Shown here piece by piece: positions 58,901-62,703 of a stretch of DNA of 64,000 bases. The notes below the pieces were generated by a model. That model made no database searches, had not been told where the DNA came from, and saw nothing but the letters and a program-made list of their open reading frames with translations. The translations under genes and the position numbers were made by a program. Every line of letters begins with the position of its first letter. The first letter of the stretch is position 1. Source of the stretch: Mermis nigrescens (taxonomy: Eukaryota > Nematoda > Enoplea > Mermithida > Mermithidae); assembly GCA_036768485.1 (NCBI GenBank), contig JAVLUZ010000015.1, positions 171,379-235,378 of the forward strand, in the 5' to 3' direction.

Positions 58901-61900
58901 AGAGTGAGTGTAACGCACCAGTTTAACTGGTCAATACAGTAGTGCGTGAACTCTACAGTTTGACCACTATAATACACTTCAATATCTTGTGCTTTCAGGA
59001 CCCCGTGGATCATCAACTTTATGAGCAGCAATGTGATTTTTCACTCTAAAAATCGAGAAAGCTGCAGAAAAGTCGCTTAGAACGCAATAAATTGGGCGGT
59101 CCACGGATCGCTCCATGGACCATGGAGCGCCTTGATCACCCATTCGTCGTGGATGCGTCCAGGTTTTTGCAGTTGGAATCGGTGAAGCTGCCTAAAAACA
59201 CATTTCCACCAAATTTCAAGCAGAATGGTCGCTTAGAACGCAAGAAAATGGGCGGTTCATGGTTTTGTGGTCCATGGACCGCTCCATGGACTCATGAAGC
59301 GCCTCGGTTAACCCCTTCGTCGTGGATACGTCCCGTTTTTTGCATTCTAAGCAACGTTTCTAGTTGAAATTTGGTGGAAATGTGTTTTTAGGCAGCTTCA
59401 CCAATTTCAACTGCAAAAACTGGACGGATCCACGACGAAGGGGTGAACTGAGGCGCTCCATGGTCCATGGAGCGGTCCACGGACCACAAAACCATGGACC
59501 GCCCATTTTCTTGCATTCTAAGCAACCATTCTGCTTGAAATTTGGTGGAAATGTGTTTTTTAGGCAGATTCACCGATTCCAGTTGCAAAAACTGGACGGA
59601 TCCACGACAAAGGGTGAACCGAGGCGCTCCATGGTCCATGGAGCGGTCCATGGACCACAAAACCATGGACCGCCCATTTTCTTGCGTTCTAAGCAACTAT
59701 TCTGCTTGAAATTTGGCGGAAATGTGTTTTTTAGGCAGCTTCACCGATTCCAACTGCAAAAAACTGGACGGATCCACGACAAAGGGGTGAACCGAGGTGC
59801 TCCATGGTCCATGGAGCGGTCCATGGACCACAAAACCATGGACCGCACATTTTCTTGCGTTCTAAGCAACCATTCTGCTTGAAATTTGGTGGAAATGTGT
59901 TTTTTAGGCAGATTCACCGATTCCAGTTGCAAAAAACTGGACGGATCCATGACAAAGGGGTGAACCGAGGCGATCCATGACAAAGGGGTGAACCGAGGCG
60001 CTCCATGGTACTGTATGGACCTGCAAAAGTGGAATAGGTACCTACCTACATTACACTCATTCTAAATACTGTACGCACACTCATGTCCATGCACTTTGGA
60101 GCGCTCCATGCTCCATATTTTACTCCCTTAGATCGATGGTCCATGGACCGATCCATGGTCCATGTTTTACCCGTGAGGTCCATGGGGCTTAATTCTAGAA
60201 TAGATAGAAGTCACAGAATTTAATGTAATGGGGATTTATCAAAAGATTAGTAGTTGTAAGGAAGATATTCAAAAGAGATTATTGACGGAAAGCATTTAGA
60301 AGGGGAGAAATTGAGGAATGAAGTTGTAAAGTGATAGAAGCAAAAAGCATGGGAAGGCGACTGCCGTAAACGGCGTATTGATTGATCTAATGTATACTGA
60401 TGCATATGTTTGTTTGTATGTAGGTACGCAATGTTTAGGGAAGGCGACTGCAAAATCGTTGCAATGATTGATCAAATTGTCTTGTGTACATAGGTATGTA
60501 AGTAGGTACATATGTAGGTAATATGTTCATTAGCGAAGGCGACGGCGATAATGCTGATGATTGATGAATCTATTATGAATTAAAGAAGAACAGGTTAATT
60601 CAAACATACGTGCACACGATGAACGTTTATAAAGGACCTAGGTACATAACTATCCACAATGCATTTATTGGTTTCTATGTATAGCTTGAACGAACATTAT
60701 GTACTTAAATGAATACACTGCAATCGGTCGATGGAAGTTTACATGACTATCATAAAAGAATGTAAGTTAGGCGCATTTACTGTTGCCTTGATAGAACACT
60801 CTGTTCCTAATGCATTGGATAAATGTTGTGCTCAACATCACAGACAGGTGATCTGTGGAACACATCTGAGTGACAATTCTTAATGTACTGTAGGGTGTTA
60901 GATTAGTAATCTTTTGCTCAGCGTGGAAGTCGATGTAGGTTCTCTATGCAAATTTTTTATTATCATGAGTGATTTATGTAGTAGCTGCTTGTTCGGTCAC
61001 GAGAATTATTTATTACGGATAGTTTTAGATTAGTAACCTTATGCTCACGTGGAAGTCGACGTTGCTTTTCTATGCAAATTTTTTATCAATCATATGAGTG
61101 ATTTACGTTGTTCCGGAAGCGAGAATTGCTTATTCCGGTTGTTTACGCTCTACCGTGCTGCTGTGTAATACGCATTTCGTATATTGGATTGTGATCAAGA
61201 TTGTTATGCTTTGCGCAGTTGCTGCGTTCTAAGAATGTACCTTAATCTTACAGAAATTAAATAGCTATCCGACGATTTGGCGAAACACTGACAATTGGTA
61301 TAAGATTGTCAATTAGTTAGTATCGAAGGAGCCGGATTAAAAATCTGATAGGTGTGGTGGAGCATTGAAATTAACCGTTTCAACTGCGGCTATTGATACG
61401 GAAATCAGATTTCGTTTTGACGTGGCACATTTGTGGAACGCTCGAAACTGTTGATATACGAATTTTTATCATCAGATTTCGTTTCGACGTGGCACATTAA
61501 TCAAACGCTCGAAACTATTGATATACGAAATTTTATCCAGTGACTGCTGAAAGGCGTACCGACTGTCTGGATCAGCACGGAAATCAAGAGATAAAAGTGA
61601 GTGAGAATTAACACTTCAGGAATTATAATAATGGTCATGTAAACCATCCGGTGATCAATCTTTTTGTTAGTGTTAGTTAGAAAGGGAAGGATTACATATA
61701 TTTTGACAAATAAGGGTGCTAGCGTTATTTTCTTCCTAAGTCTCTTCTAATATTTATTTTTTAGGCTTAGGCTTAGTATGTGCCTTCACATTGGCGCCAG
61801 GGGATGATGTAAGCCTGAGACAAATGGGGCGAAAATTGCGAAGCGAGCGGAGCAATTTTCGCCCCATCTTTCTCTTAGGCTTAGATCATCCGCTGGCACC

Positions 61901-62703
61901 AATCTGAAGCCGCACTGAGCTCAAAGATAATTTTGATTAAGGTGAGAATAGCGTTTTAATGCGAATTCAAGTAGGAGTTTTGAATATAAGTTGAAAAAAC
62001 AGACGGAAATAAAAGTAAGGAAATAAATTTTTTGAAAAATTTTTTTCAATCAAAGGCTTTTCCGTCTGTTTTTTCAACTTTTATGTTAAAGATACGTGCT
62101 TGAAATCGCATAAAAACGCTGTTTTTTTGAAATCTGGAACATGGAGCTATTCTAGAATTCGCCCGGTCCATGGTCCATGGACCGGTCCATGTCCATGTTT
62201 TACCCAAACCCCAATTTTGAGCCATTTGAACACTAAGGCGACATAGAACTTATTGATGATTCAGACAATGAAATGAAACAGTGGACTAAATTTGTTTCTT
62301 GTGACATAAATAGTATTATAGTAATAAAACCTTATTTGAAAAGGCGCACCTAACCTTGCGCTTGCCATTTACTACTGAATGGAGCAGTCGCTCATTATTT
62401 TTCTTCCTATGCTCACCCCAAATTTGAGTCATGCTATATTTTCCTTGTCTGACTCCGGGCCGGAGATTTTCAGCCCCGGTACTGCCCCGGCTCCGGCAAA
62501 AAAGTCGCCCCGGTCGATCACCACATGCTACACGAATGCCAATTGAAATTAAATAGGTAATCAACTGAGGAAGGGCATCGCTTTATCGAAACAGCAATTC
62601 AAAGGTCCATTTGGGTAGGAAAACAATCACTATGTATAGACGTAGTCGAACATACCTGCGCTATGCAACCAGCACCAGCACAAACGCCAAGAACTGCACC
62701 CAT
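20891..62703 (-). CDS. SERINC: SERINC (serine incorporator / TMS1) multipass membrane protein, 11 coding exons
   Basis: Coding exons on the minus strand, 5' to 3': 62656-62703, 49998-50156, 41976-42142, 39354-39439, 38614-38751, 32913-32989, 32665-32848, 29542-29698, 25331-25404, 23765-23936, 20891-21032. They sum to 1404 bp, 467 codons plus TAA. All ten introns are GT-AG and all phases match. SERINCs are membrane proteins of about 450-475 residues with 10-11 spans; they were named for serine incorporation into lipids, and some act as lipid scramblases. Family hallmarks: [16 protein letters not shown] start with following Cys-rich segment ([14 protein letters not shown]), [85 protein letters not shown] and the C-terminal [14 protein letters not shown]. 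Span is 41.8 kb because introns are packed with transposable elements; introns range from 64 bp to 12.5 kb. There is no sign of decay. A non-coding 5' exon upstream cannot be excluded. Confidence 0.96.
21033..23764. other. SERINC intron 10 content
   Basis: Holds a decayed family A end (about 21050-21140: GGGACCGTCTTTGCACACG), a GGTTCCGGTTC-rich low-complexity block (21845-22010) like hAT subterminal repeats, a lone family G-type end GGCGGATCTAGGATTTTCC at about 22321, and a CCCCGG-rich fragment at 23588-23660 ending GGGGCATCCCTA, which looks like one terminus of a TAGGGATG-type hAT. Partner ends were not found. The remainder is AT-rich. Confidence 0.55.
23765..23936 (-). CDS. SERINC: SERINC exon 10
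   Basis: Residues about 364-421. Begins with a polar, acidic cytoplasmic segment ([19 protein letters not shown], then [15 protein letters not shown]) and continues into a membrane helix ending MSLTNWD. The YNYSFFH block is strongly conserved in the family. Donor TC|GTAAGT. Confidence 0.95.
23937..25330. other. SERINC intron 9, no element recognised
   Basis: 1394 bp of AT-rich sequence. The open frame at 24332-24553 resembles no known protein, and there are no paired element ends. Confidence 0.45.
25331..25404 (-). CDS. SERINC: SERINC exon 9
   Basis: 74-bp exon; entry completes Ser339 (AG|C), exit leaves one base of Lys364. Encodes [24 protein letters not shown], the variable cytoplasmic loop. 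Acceptor GTTTTCAG, donor A|GTGAGA. Conserved context is weak because this loop varies between SERINCs, but the phases fit both neighbours exactly. Confidence 0.85.
26085..26400 (+). repeat. Dispersed repeat family H, copy 2
   Basis: Same block order as 19615-19910 (GGTATCCCCCCT, CTCAGGCCATTTTGGACCAA, GAGCAATAGACTGTAAAAGTC, CATTCATTCAGACAC, TTTTCATGCAAATTTAA). It sits in intron 8, whereas copy 1 is downstream of the gene. Confidence 0.65.
26492..26583. repeat. (TA)46 microsatellite
   Basis: 92 bp of uninterrupted TA by hand count. It creates three overlapping open frames of alternating Ile-Tyr that are artefacts. Confidence 0.95.
27270..27464 (-). pseudogene. hAT transposase C-terminal dimerisation fragment
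   Basis: The open frame contains [19 protein letters not shown] followed by [17 protein letters not shown]. This matches the hAT C-terminal dimerisation motif (SVERSFS-YK--L-D-R--L---N). Upstream the same frame reads [17 protein letters not shown] after a stop (at about 27500). Further upstream the minus frame at 27803-28003 may belong to the same transposase but is not diagnostic. It is broken by stops and by the MITE, so not functional. This is the only recognisable hAT transposase trace in the window. Confidence 0.65.
27579..27753. mobile_element. 175-bp hAT-type MITE
   Basis: Ends CAGGGTTGCCAAGTTTG and CACTTGACAACCCTG with exact 8-bp duplication gtttcaag (27571-27578 and 27754-27761). 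Inserted into the decayed hAT transposase region. Confidence 0.88.
29011..29448 (+). mobile_element. hAT-type MITE, family A
   Basis: 438 bp. Left end CAGTGTTTTTTTTGTATTCG; right end CTTGTATAAAAAATG; exact 8-bp duplication gttttgac (29003-29010 and 29449-29456). Interior has two copies of the GGCGC hairpin motif (GGCGCAAGCGCC near 29142 and CGGCGCTTCGCGCC at 29228), and GTACCATATTATAGTAC, a 17-bp near-palindrome shared by all copies. Lies 86 bp 3' of SERINC exon 8 in the direction of transcription. Confidence 0.9.
29542..29698 (-). CDS. SERINC: SERINC exon 8
   Basis: Completes Asn287, encodes [20 protein letters not shown] (with N-G-T at about residue 303 and N-A-S at about 317 as possible glycosylation sites in an extracellular/lumenal loop), then [17 protein letters not shown], a membrane span. 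Acceptor TTCTTCAAG, donor AG|GTGGAG. Confidence 0.95.
30150..30450 (+). mobile_element. Family B element copy
   Basis: Begins GTGAACAGCATGGGAATTCT and includes GGATGCGCGTCAAAAAGATC and GGCGCGAAGCGCTGAAAATT (30341-30360). Same block order as 18216-18593. Ends are blurred; no duplication scored. Confidence 0.6.
31964..32025. repeat. (AAT)n microsatellite
   Basis: About twenty AAT units with three interruptions. Explains the Ile-rich open frame on the minus strand. Confidence 0.9.
32160..32547 (+). mobile_element. hAT-type element, family D, uninterrupted copy
   Basis: Ends CATATATGCATATAAGGGG and GACTTTGTGCACCTATG; exact 8-bp duplication atcacaag (32152-32159 and 32548-32555). Interior phrases GTACTGTCCGAAGATTTTGAG, GCAGTAAAAATGTC and TTAGTACTTTTACG. 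This copy is the empty-site reference for the insertion at 54521-56268. Ends 117 bp 3' of SERINC exon 7 in the direction of transcription. Confidence 0.88.
32665..32848 (-). CDS. SERINC: SERINC exon 7
   Basis: Residues about 226-287: [18 protein letters not shown], a membrane span, [17 protein letters not shown] and a further span ending WSAMSNNP. The NSGLLQAS block is conserved in SERINCs. Acceptor TCTCATAG, donor A|GTGAGT. Confidence 0.96.
32849..32912 (-). other. SERINC intron 6, 64 bp
   Basis: The smallest intron of the gene, GTATTTG...CTCATAG, in striking contrast to 12.5 kb for intron 1. It contains no element. Confidence 0.9.
32913..32989 (-). CDS. SERINC: SERINC exon 6
   Basis: 77 bp; completes Ala200 and encodes [19 protein letters not shown] plus YVYYTK, a membrane helix. 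Acceptor TTTTCTAG, donor AAG|GTATTT. Both phases agree with the neighbours. Confidence 0.94.
33104..33450 (+). mobile_element. Family B element copy
   Basis: Starts CATATACGCACAGCATGG; shares CGATGGATATGCGTTAAAAA and ACTCTGGTGCGGGGAGGGG with the family. Here the hairpin motif is decayed (GAAGCGAAACGCCAAG). Right end unclear. Confidence 0.55.
34419..34860 (+). mobile_element. hAT-type MITE, family A
   Basis: 442 bp. Left end CACGGTTTTTTTGTATTCGG, right end TTGTACAAAAAAACTG; exact 8-bp duplication ggtactac (34411-34418 and 34861-34868). Two hairpin motifs: CGGCGCTCCGCGCCG (34547-34561) and GCTTCGCGCCG (about 34641). Confidence 0.9.
35553..36783 (+). mobile_element. Family B element split by a family C insertion
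   Basis: The left part 35553-35677 (CATGCACAGCATAGAAATTC, CACGCCAAAAACATCG) and the right part 36475-36783 (GGCGCTAAGCGCC at 36555, ending AAAATCATGTATG) join to give one family B element. The join is at the TCTAGAGCATAAAA position of the uninterrupted copies. Confidence 0.65.
35678..36474 (+). mobile_element. hAT-type element, family C, nested in family B
   Basis: Inverted ends CAGGCCCGTATCCAG and CTGGATACGGCCCTG. Flanks agcacaaa / catacaaa agree at 6 of 8. Interior carries an approximately 110-bp unit repeated three times (near 35985, 36080, 36185), each with a CGGCGC(G)AAGCGC-type motif followed by TGACAT and AAATTTGAGC. No transposase frame. Confidence 0.72.
37529..37928 (-). mobile_element. 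hAT-type element, family D
   Basis: Complementary orientation to 32160-32547: begins CATAGGTGCACAATGTCAGG, ends CCCTATGCGCATGTATG. Flanks ggctacag (37521-37528) and ggctaaag (37929-37936) agree at 7 of 8. Contains TCCGGCGCGAAGC at about 37770. Confidence 0.82.
38614..38751 (-). CDS. SERINC: SERINC exon 5
   Basis: Completes Ala154 (G|CA), then [27 protein letters not shown] and an extracellular/lumenal loop [33 protein letters not shown] is the most diagnostic SERINC block. An internal GG|GTGAGT looks like a donor (about 38660) but using it would drop the conserved loop. Acceptor ATTTTAG, donor G|GTAATT. Confidence 0.96.
38752..39353. other. SERINC intron 4
   Basis: 602 bp of AT-rich sequence with no element or gene recognised. 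Confidence 0.6.
39354..39439 (-). CDS. SERINC: SERINC exon 4
   Basis: Completes Gly125, then [36 protein letters not shown] spanning the exon 3/4 junction is a family signature, confirming the junction. Acceptor TTCTTTAG, donor G|GTAATT. Confidence 0.96.
39569..40070 (+). mobile_element. hAT-type element, family G
   Basis: Ends CTGGGGCGGATC and CTAGATCCGCCACTG; flanks tcttgacg (39561-39568) and tcatgacg (40071-40078) agree at 7 of 8. Interior includes GTGGCCGCTTCCCC and CAGCGCTTCGCGCC (39819-39832). Inserted 130 bp upstream of exon 4, on the acceptor side. Confidence 0.82.
40973..41367 (+). mobile_element. Family E, left part only
   Basis: Nearly identical to 54521-54916: CAGTGATCGTACGGGGACCC, the GGTTGAAC/GGGGGTGAAA block, AACTCGACACTCGCGATATT and CATAGCCGGGGGG. 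Similarity stops after TTATGTTGATTTT at 41367; the right end is absent. Confidence 0.8.
41552..41912 (+). mobile_element. Family B copy abutting a family C right end
   Basis: Starts CATACACGCACAGCATAGG, contains GACGCGAAGCGCCAAAAATT (41765-41784), ends GGAAATGCGTATG. It abuts the family C terminus exactly, so the junction may record an insertion with later deletion. Confidence 0.6.
41976..42142 (-). CDS. SERINC: SERINC exon 3
   Basis: Residues 70-125: [20 protein letters not shown], then [10 protein letters not shown] leading into a membrane span, and [24 protein letters not shown] and the loop R--IQNG are conserved. Acceptor AATTTAG; donor GG|GTAGGT, phase 2. Confidence 0.96.
43350..44397 (+). 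mobile_element. hAT-type element, family G, second nesting level
   Basis: Ends CAGGGCAGGATTTAAGGGG and CAAGATCCGCTACTG; flanks cttcccac (43342-43349) and ctttccac (44398-44405) agree at 7 of 8. Without its family A passenger it is about 597 bp, close to the 502 bp of 39569-40070. Confidence 0.85.
43507..43949 (+). mobile_element. hAT-type MITE, family A, third nesting level
   Basis: 443 bp. Left end CACGGTTTTCTGTATTTGGC, right end TTGTACAAAAAAAACACTG; exact 8-bp duplication cctggaag (43499-43506 and 43950-43957). Two hairpin motifs near 43635 and 43718. Confidence 0.92.
44588..45349 (+). mobile_element. Long family A element (internal duplication)
   Basis: 762 bp. Ends CAGAGTTTTTTGTACTCGGC and CTTGTTCAAAAACACTG; flanks attagcta and atttagcta differ by one inserted T. 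Internally two family A bodies follow each other in direct order (breakpoint about 44990), giving four hairpin motifs (near 44715, 44815, 45040, 45128). Confidence 0.8.
45606..47816 (+). mobile_element. hAT-type element with TAGAGCTGC ends and ACCCGGGTA subterminal repeats
   Basis: Ends TAGAGCTGCTCAC and CGTGCAGCTCTA; exact 8-bp duplication attataat (45598-45605 and 47817-47824). ACCCGGGTACCCGGG repeats crowd both ends (45640-45705 and 47745-47805). A second element occupies 46034-47302. Excluding it, about 940 bp remain without a transposase frame. Confidence 0.88.
46034..47302 (-). mobile_element. hAT-type element with CAGAGACGTAG ends, nested
   Basis: Ends CAGAGACGTAGTCAG and CTGGCTACGCCTATG; exact 8-bp duplication gctgactg (46026-46033 and 47303-47310). 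Reading the minus strand, its body is homologous to 54849-55895 inside family E (AGTCATTATTATTTATTG, AGCTTGAATC, CTGCGCATGCTTGTTGA). Hairpin motifs in GGCGCTATGCGCC (46371) and CCGGCGCGAAACGCC (46451) are decayed. Confidence 0.88.
48408..48660 (-). mobile_element. Family B fragment, minus orientation
   Basis: Complement carries CGGCGTTTTTAACGATGC, AACAAAATATAGTCAACAAA, ATATAGCGCGAAGCGTTGAA and ATTTGACG, in family B order. Both ends missing. Confidence 0.65.
49641..49879 (+). mobile_element. hAT-type element, family D, short copy
   Basis: Ends CGTACATGCACATAGGG and CTGGTGTATCTATG; flanks attcgatt (49633-49640) and atttgatt (49880-49887) agree at 7 of 8. Contains GGTATTACCCCCGG as in other D copies. 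It sits inside an older CGATT-rich stretch (49570-49930) that may be a decayed hAT terminus pair. Confidence 0.72.
49998..50156 (-). CDS. SERINC: SERINC exon 2
   Basis: Residues 17-69, phase 0 at both ends. Encodes the cysteine-rich [20 protein letters not shown] followed by the first clear membrane span ([20 protein letters not shown]) and PNIEEQLRK. Acceptor TTTTCAG, donor AAA|GTAAGT. Confidence 0.96.
50275..50600 (+). mobile_element. Family B copy
   Basis: GACATGCGCGGCATGGGAAT start, TTTCTGACGATGCTTAACC, GGCGCGCAGAGCCGAAAATT (decayed hairpin) and CACCTTTTCTACGAAG in family order. Confidence 0.65.
50743..50990 (-). mobile_element. Family B copy, minus orientation
   Basis: Starts CATACATGATCTTGCGGG (family right end) and finishes CAATGCTGTGCACGTC (family left end). 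It has no GCGAAGC motif; the middle is deleted relative to 18216-18593. Confidence 0.65.
51268..51887 (+). mobile_element. Family C-like element
   Basis: Starts CAGGCCCGTATTCAGGATG and ends ATCCTGGGTACGTGCCTAG. Contains CGGCGCTTCGCGCCGG (51381-51396) and a GC-rich CCGGAGCTTTGCTCCGGACC palindrome (51664-51683). No matching 8-bp duplication found. Confidence 0.6.
51888..52190 (+). mobile_element. Family B copy
   Basis: Immediately follows the family C end. Contains GCGTTTCTGACGATGCC, AACAAAGCATAGTCAACAGA and GGCGCGAAGCAGCGG (52129-52143). Confidence 0.55.
53090..53830 (-). mobile_element. LINE 3' remnant (CR1/L2/Jockey-like), minus strand
   Basis: The complement matches 57720-58330: post-reverse-transcriptase region with [37 protein letters not shown] and [19 protein letters not shown] blocks and the shared 3' flank GTACGCCTTGGCTTTACTTAC. 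Several frameshifts. Lacks the reverse transcriptase core. This and the 57240-58500 copy are clearly the same family. Confidence 0.8.
54394..56447 (+). mobile_element. hAT-type element, family D, split by family E
   Basis: Ends CACACATGCACACAGGGGG and CTTGTGCACCTATG; exact 8-bp duplication atgggaat (54386-54393 and 56448-56455). Joining 54394-54520 to 56277-56447 restores the plan of the 388-bp copy at 32160. Confidence 0.9.
54521..56268 (+). mobile_element. hAT-type element, family E, nested in family D
   Basis: Ends CAGTGATCGTACGGGG and CCCCGTACAATCACTG; exact 8-bp duplication gtaaaaat (54513-54520 and 56269-56276). The uninterrupted family D copy has a single gcagtaaaaatgtc at this place, a direct empty-site comparison. 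Subterminal CCCCGACCCC repeats at both ends. Its interior includes a body homologous to 46034-47302 (about 54849-55895), so E probably carries a captured or nested element. Several hairpin motifs (54971-54985, 55678-55690, 55914-55926). Confidence 0.9.
56820..57215 (+). mobile_element. LINE extreme 3' end, first copy
   Basis: Encodes [32 protein letters not shown] sequence (positions about 56866-57000) ending FLKGRT and stop at 57052-57054, then about 130 bp of 3' UTR ending in an (ATT)n tail at 57185-57213. Truncated at its 5' side, as expected for target-primed insertion. Confidence 0.75.
57240..58500 (+). mobile_element. LINE with reverse transcriptase fragment (CR1/L2/Jockey-like)
   Basis: 57279-57701 encodes the reverse transcriptase core: [20 protein letters not shown] and the catalytic [10 protein letters not shown] (FADD near 57475). 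Frame breaks follow at about 57680, 57790 and 57890. 57960-58301 encodes the C-terminal segment ([48 protein letters not shown]) ending FLKGRM. 3' UTR terminates in a (TAATTC)n tail, 58470-58499. The N-terminal endonuclease is absent. Clade assignment is by motif only. Confidence 0.85.
58498..58740 (+). mobile_element. Family B element, left part; right part resumes at 62212
   Basis: Starts ACATGCACAGTTAAAAATTTC directly after the LINE tail, includes GATATGCGTTGAAAAAGC and AACTTAGCGCAAGCGCCAAA. The Mutator-like element interrupts it at CAATTTTGAG; sequence beyond 62221 (CCATTTGAACACTAAGG) continues it poorly. Confidence 0.55.
59090..60010. repeat. CCATGG-rich tandem repeats of about 175 bp, partly inverted
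   Basis: Direct units begin TTCTAAGCAACNATTCTGCTTGAAATTTGG near 59349, 59515, 59691 and 59865 (spacing about 166-176). A complementary unit lies at 59160-59340. Each carries GCGCTCCATGGTCCATGGAG and a TGGACCACAAAACCATGGAC stretch. Long open frames on both strands here (for example 59364-59882) come from the repeat and are not supported as genes. Confidence 0.8.
60330..60560. repeat. Three diverged units with GGGAAGGCGACTGC and ATTGATTGATC
   Basis: Units near 60352, 60440 and 60535 share AGGCGACNGC...GCTGATTGATNNAT and, between them, ATGTAGGTAC phrases. Spacing is about 88-95 bp. Confidence 0.55.
60899..61140. repeat. Tandem duplication, about 125 bp x 2
   Basis: Both units run TTAGATTAGTAA, GCGTGGAAGTCGA, TCTATGCAAATTTTTTAT, GAGTGATTTA and GAGAATTNNTTATTNCGG. 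Roughly 80 percent identical by eye. Confidence 0.75.
61404..61537. repeat. Tandem duplication, 67 bp x 2
   Basis: ATCAGATTTCGTTTNGACGT...CTCGAAACTNTTGATATACG occurs at 61404 and again at 61471, exactly 67 bases apart. Confidence 0.85.
61773..61919. repeat. Long hairpin with 16-bp perfect stem at the tip
   Basis: ATGGGGCGAAAATTGC (61824-61839) and its exact complement (61852-61867) enclose a 12-base loop that includes GAAGCGAGC. The pairing continues outward with mismatches to about 67 bp per arm (GGCGCCAGGGGATGATG against CATCCGCTGGCACC). Confidence 0.85.
61947..62123. repeat. Second long hairpin
   Basis: AGTTGAAAAAACAGACGGAAA (61989-62009, written here as one 21-base arm less one base: AGTTGAAAAAACAGACGGAA) pairs with TTCCGTCTGTTTTTTCAACT (62059-62078). 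Outer sequence GCGTTTTAATGCGAATTCAA pairs imperfectly with TTGAAATCGCATAAAAACGC. Confidence 0.8.
62656..62703 (-). CDS. SERINC: SERINC exon 1 (start codon)
   Basis: ATG at 62701-62703; encodes [16 protein letters not shown] and ends at CAG|GTATGT in phase 0. The start is the family-typical MG-V-G hydrophobic N-terminus. The 12.5-kb gap to exon 2 is the largest intron. Confidence 0.94.

Larger units (their letters stand above)
58741..62211. mobile_element. Mutator-like foldback element, 3.5 kb, 10-bp target duplication
   Basis: Inverted ends: GTAAAACATGGACATGGACC (from 58749) and its complement near 62170-62203, about 36 bp perfect (through GGTCCATGGACCATGG). Exact 10-bp duplication caattttgag (58731-58740 and 62212-62221). 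9-10 bp duplications are typical of Mutator-like (MULE) elements; hAT would give 8. A second inverted pair lies inside (58785-58860 and 60085-60175). The interior holds CCATGG-rich tandem repeats, shorter duplications and two long hairpins. No transposase recognised. Confidence 0.78.
50157..62655. other. SERINC intron 1 content
   Basis: 12.5 kb holding three family B copies (50275-50600, 50743-50990, 51888-52190), a family C element, two LINE remnants, the nested D/E complex, and the Mutator-like foldback element splitting a fourth family B copy. 52190-53089 is AT-rich apart from an ACCGGGATCGGGATCAGC-type GC-rich scrap at 52285-52345. 62260-62655 has a CCCCGGTACTGCCCCGG scrap at 62445-62520. 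Confidence 0.6.

Noticed and set aside
59092..59983. Several 80-172 codon frames rich in HGPW and GG, on both strands
   Set aside because: Explained by the CCATGG-rich tandem repeats of the Mutator-like element; open on both strands and no protein family match.
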